From Athripsodes cinereus (taxonomy: Eukaryota; Arthropoda; Insecta; Trichoptera; Leptoceridae): a DNA stretch of 64,000 nt. The stretch is from the NCBI GenBank assembly GCA_947579605.1, contig OX388318.1, forward strand, positions 8,556,001 to 8,620,000. Reading direction: 5' to 3'. Under the pieces are notes generated by a model that was not told the origin of the DNA, made no database searches, and worked only from the letters and a program-made list of their open reading frames with translations. Below, piece by piece: positions 62,032-64,000 of the stretch. Every line of letters begins with the position of its first letter. The first letter of the stretch is position 1. Both the position numbers and the translations under genes were made by a program.

Positions 62032-64000
62032 CTAACAAACTTTTAAGGTTTTCTCAAGACACCTTACATTATTTTTCTATGCGTTTTCACAGAAAAATGT
62101 TTTGTATAATGATTTAGATTTTCCAGGCACCATTTGAGGTATTGGTTTACCAATGTTGTCATCATAAGAAATTCAACGTAGTAATATTTTATAACACCTA
62201 AACTATCTATGTAAATGTACACCACACTAGATTGTATAAAAAACAATACTATAAAATAACTATCCGTAGTATATATATATATATACTGCGGTCTAATCAT
62301 TATAAACCTAATCACCTCTACCTGGTCAATTAAAATAATAGACTCAATACAAATAAAAATATGTCTAAACAGTATACAGCAATATAAATTAAATGTTTTA
62401 AGTACAAACAAAATACTAGTTGTAAATAATATATTGTAAAATATAATAATAAAAGTGCGTCTAATACATGTTTCTAAACAACAATGTAAAGTAATAGTTT
62501 AGAGAAGGCAAACACTTTAGCAATCACCGTTAAACTTGTGAAAATGCAAAATACAGTAATAATTTAATATTTACTTGCATACAAAGTTAAATTAAAGTGT
62601 ATTAATTCAAGATATTACTGTTACTGATTTTTTAATTATTTTTATTGCCTTCTTCCCATAGACCAGATCTATTTAATTTAAAGATATTAAACATCTCTAT
62701 ATCTTGTCATTTTTTTTACGACAGTTAAGTACATAACAATGAGGTTTAAATAATAATAGACAGTGCCCACTTTGAAGTATTCATTTACCCTGTTTACTCT
62801 CAAAGTTCTATACCTCGGCTTGGATAAATAAATATAACTTCAATAAAATCATAATAACAATAATACTAAATCACTAGAAATTATATAATACATTACTGAC
62901 AATTATATTGATTACTACCTACTGTGATTTGCAATACAATTTTTTCAAAAACACAGGTTTCAATTAAAACAGACTGAATTGTATAAAATGTTGGCATGGA
63001 AAAAAATATTCAATACAATGTTAATATGCTAAAAGTTAAGTGGAACAAACACAATTAGCATAAAATATAAAAGCCACAGTCTGTTCAAAGTAAATACTTC
63101 AAAGGAATGTGTCTATAGGAAACAAATCTAAGTAGATAAATATGGACAACGACTAAACAATTTTATAGCCACAAAATATTTTTTAAAATGGCAACAATAA
63201 GTTGATACAATGAAATATAACAAGCAAACTTCTGCCAACAAAGGGAGTGAGATGTCTACACAACTCTTAATATTAAGGGCAGAGTATACATATATATGTG
63301 TAATTTATTGTATTTTAGAGTTATATAAATCTAATATAGTGTGTTTTCGTATGAGAATTTTACACATTATACAATACATATTAAGTTAAATAATATAGTA
63401 ATCATTACATTTATTAAAGGGACGGGTATACTCCTGTATTCAATGGCTCGGATGACATCCTAATATAGAAATGGATCTCTTATAATAATTACAATCACCA
63501 TTTGGTTGTGGTGTTGCTAACTAACATGAAAACACATTAAATAACATGATTTCTTTAATCCATGCAGCCCTCAGTTATAATTTAAGTAATCATCTTATAT
63601 TATCTTATCATGAGAAGCAGACATTTTCGCAAAATTGTAAATTACAAAAACTTATACATTCTTCTAACAAAAATAATATAACTTAATTATGATAATTCTG
63701 ACAGATGATACAAGGTTTAAGTAAAGCAAATTACTCATAGCGTAACAGAGAAATCACTTAAGATCACAGTATATACAGGCAAGATTAGAATAATATTTAT
63801 GTTAAAAATTACAAGTGATTTTTGATTGTTAATAGGGGTTAGTTAGTATAGATCCTTTTCTACACTAGGATACGTACAATATGTCTGCTTATTGTTTTAA
63901 TATTTGTAAGACGCAGGCATTTCAGTGGACTGTAGAATACAAGGAGTGACATTACAGTTTTCGGATACAATATCATCGTAATAATGGATGCTTCAGACAG
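62032..64000. other. Gene-free AT-rich right end
   Basis: Contains a short (TA)n run at 62267-62284. No exon, transposon terminus or RNA gene was recognised. If the EF-hand candidate exon at 59549-59614 is real, this is intron. Confidence 0.45.

Noticed and set aside
62064..62411. 115-codon minus-strand ORF
   Set aside because: Low-complexity translation of AT-rich DNA with a (TA)n run; no family resemblance or splice context.

Overview
This is AT-rich animal nuclear DNA with split genes (GT-AG introns, one of them 6.6 kb) and very dense, nested, mostly short transposons. The gene content (FEM1B-type, muskelin, cytosolic ThrRS), piggyBac and hAT elements, Helitron 3' ends and the non-LTR families point to an insect, most likely a lepidopteran. 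That assignment is inference; no species-level marker was recognised.

Layout. 1-1303: first visible coding exon of threonyl-tRNA synthetase on the minus strand, the rest lying off the left edge. 1304-2507: divergent promoter interval. 2508-21644: a complete 12-exon FEM1B homologue (+). 21645-31100: gene-poor DNA with a young 5'-truncated LINE, inverted-repeat elements, a tRNA-derived SINE and three short hAT elements with 8-bp target duplications. 31125-31394: a small minus-strand ORF for a secreted LDLa-domain protein. 31525-34955: piggyBac relic plus a three-level nest of inverted-repeat elements. 35132-53735: a complete 13-exon muskelin homologue (+). Its intron 5 holds an internally deleted Ty3/Gypsy-type retroelement (minus) with matching 280-bp LTRs, one of them split by a TA-flanked DNA transposon. 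Its intron 6 holds a TA-flanked element split by a hAT relic. 53736-64000: no confident gene, but a ~570-bp near-perfect palindrome, a second foldback, a piggyBac-type MITE and one possible minus-strand terminal exon with EF-hand character.

Function. The two complete genes both encode substrate-recruiting subunits of E3 ubiquitin ligases: FEM1B for CUL2-elongin B/C, muskelin for the CTLH/GID complex. They are transcribed in the same direction about 13.5 kb apart. I see no evidence that they act in one pathway. ThrRS is an unrelated housekeeping neighbour, head-to-head with FEM1B.

No CRISPR array, operon, prokaryotic system, rRNA or convincing tRNA gene is present. The most unusual content is transposon architecture: insertions within insertions with readable target duplications, a non-autonomous LTR element, foldbacks, and two unassigned splice-bounded minus-strand ORFs. 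Exon borders were placed by eye from splice signals, reading phase and family similarity.
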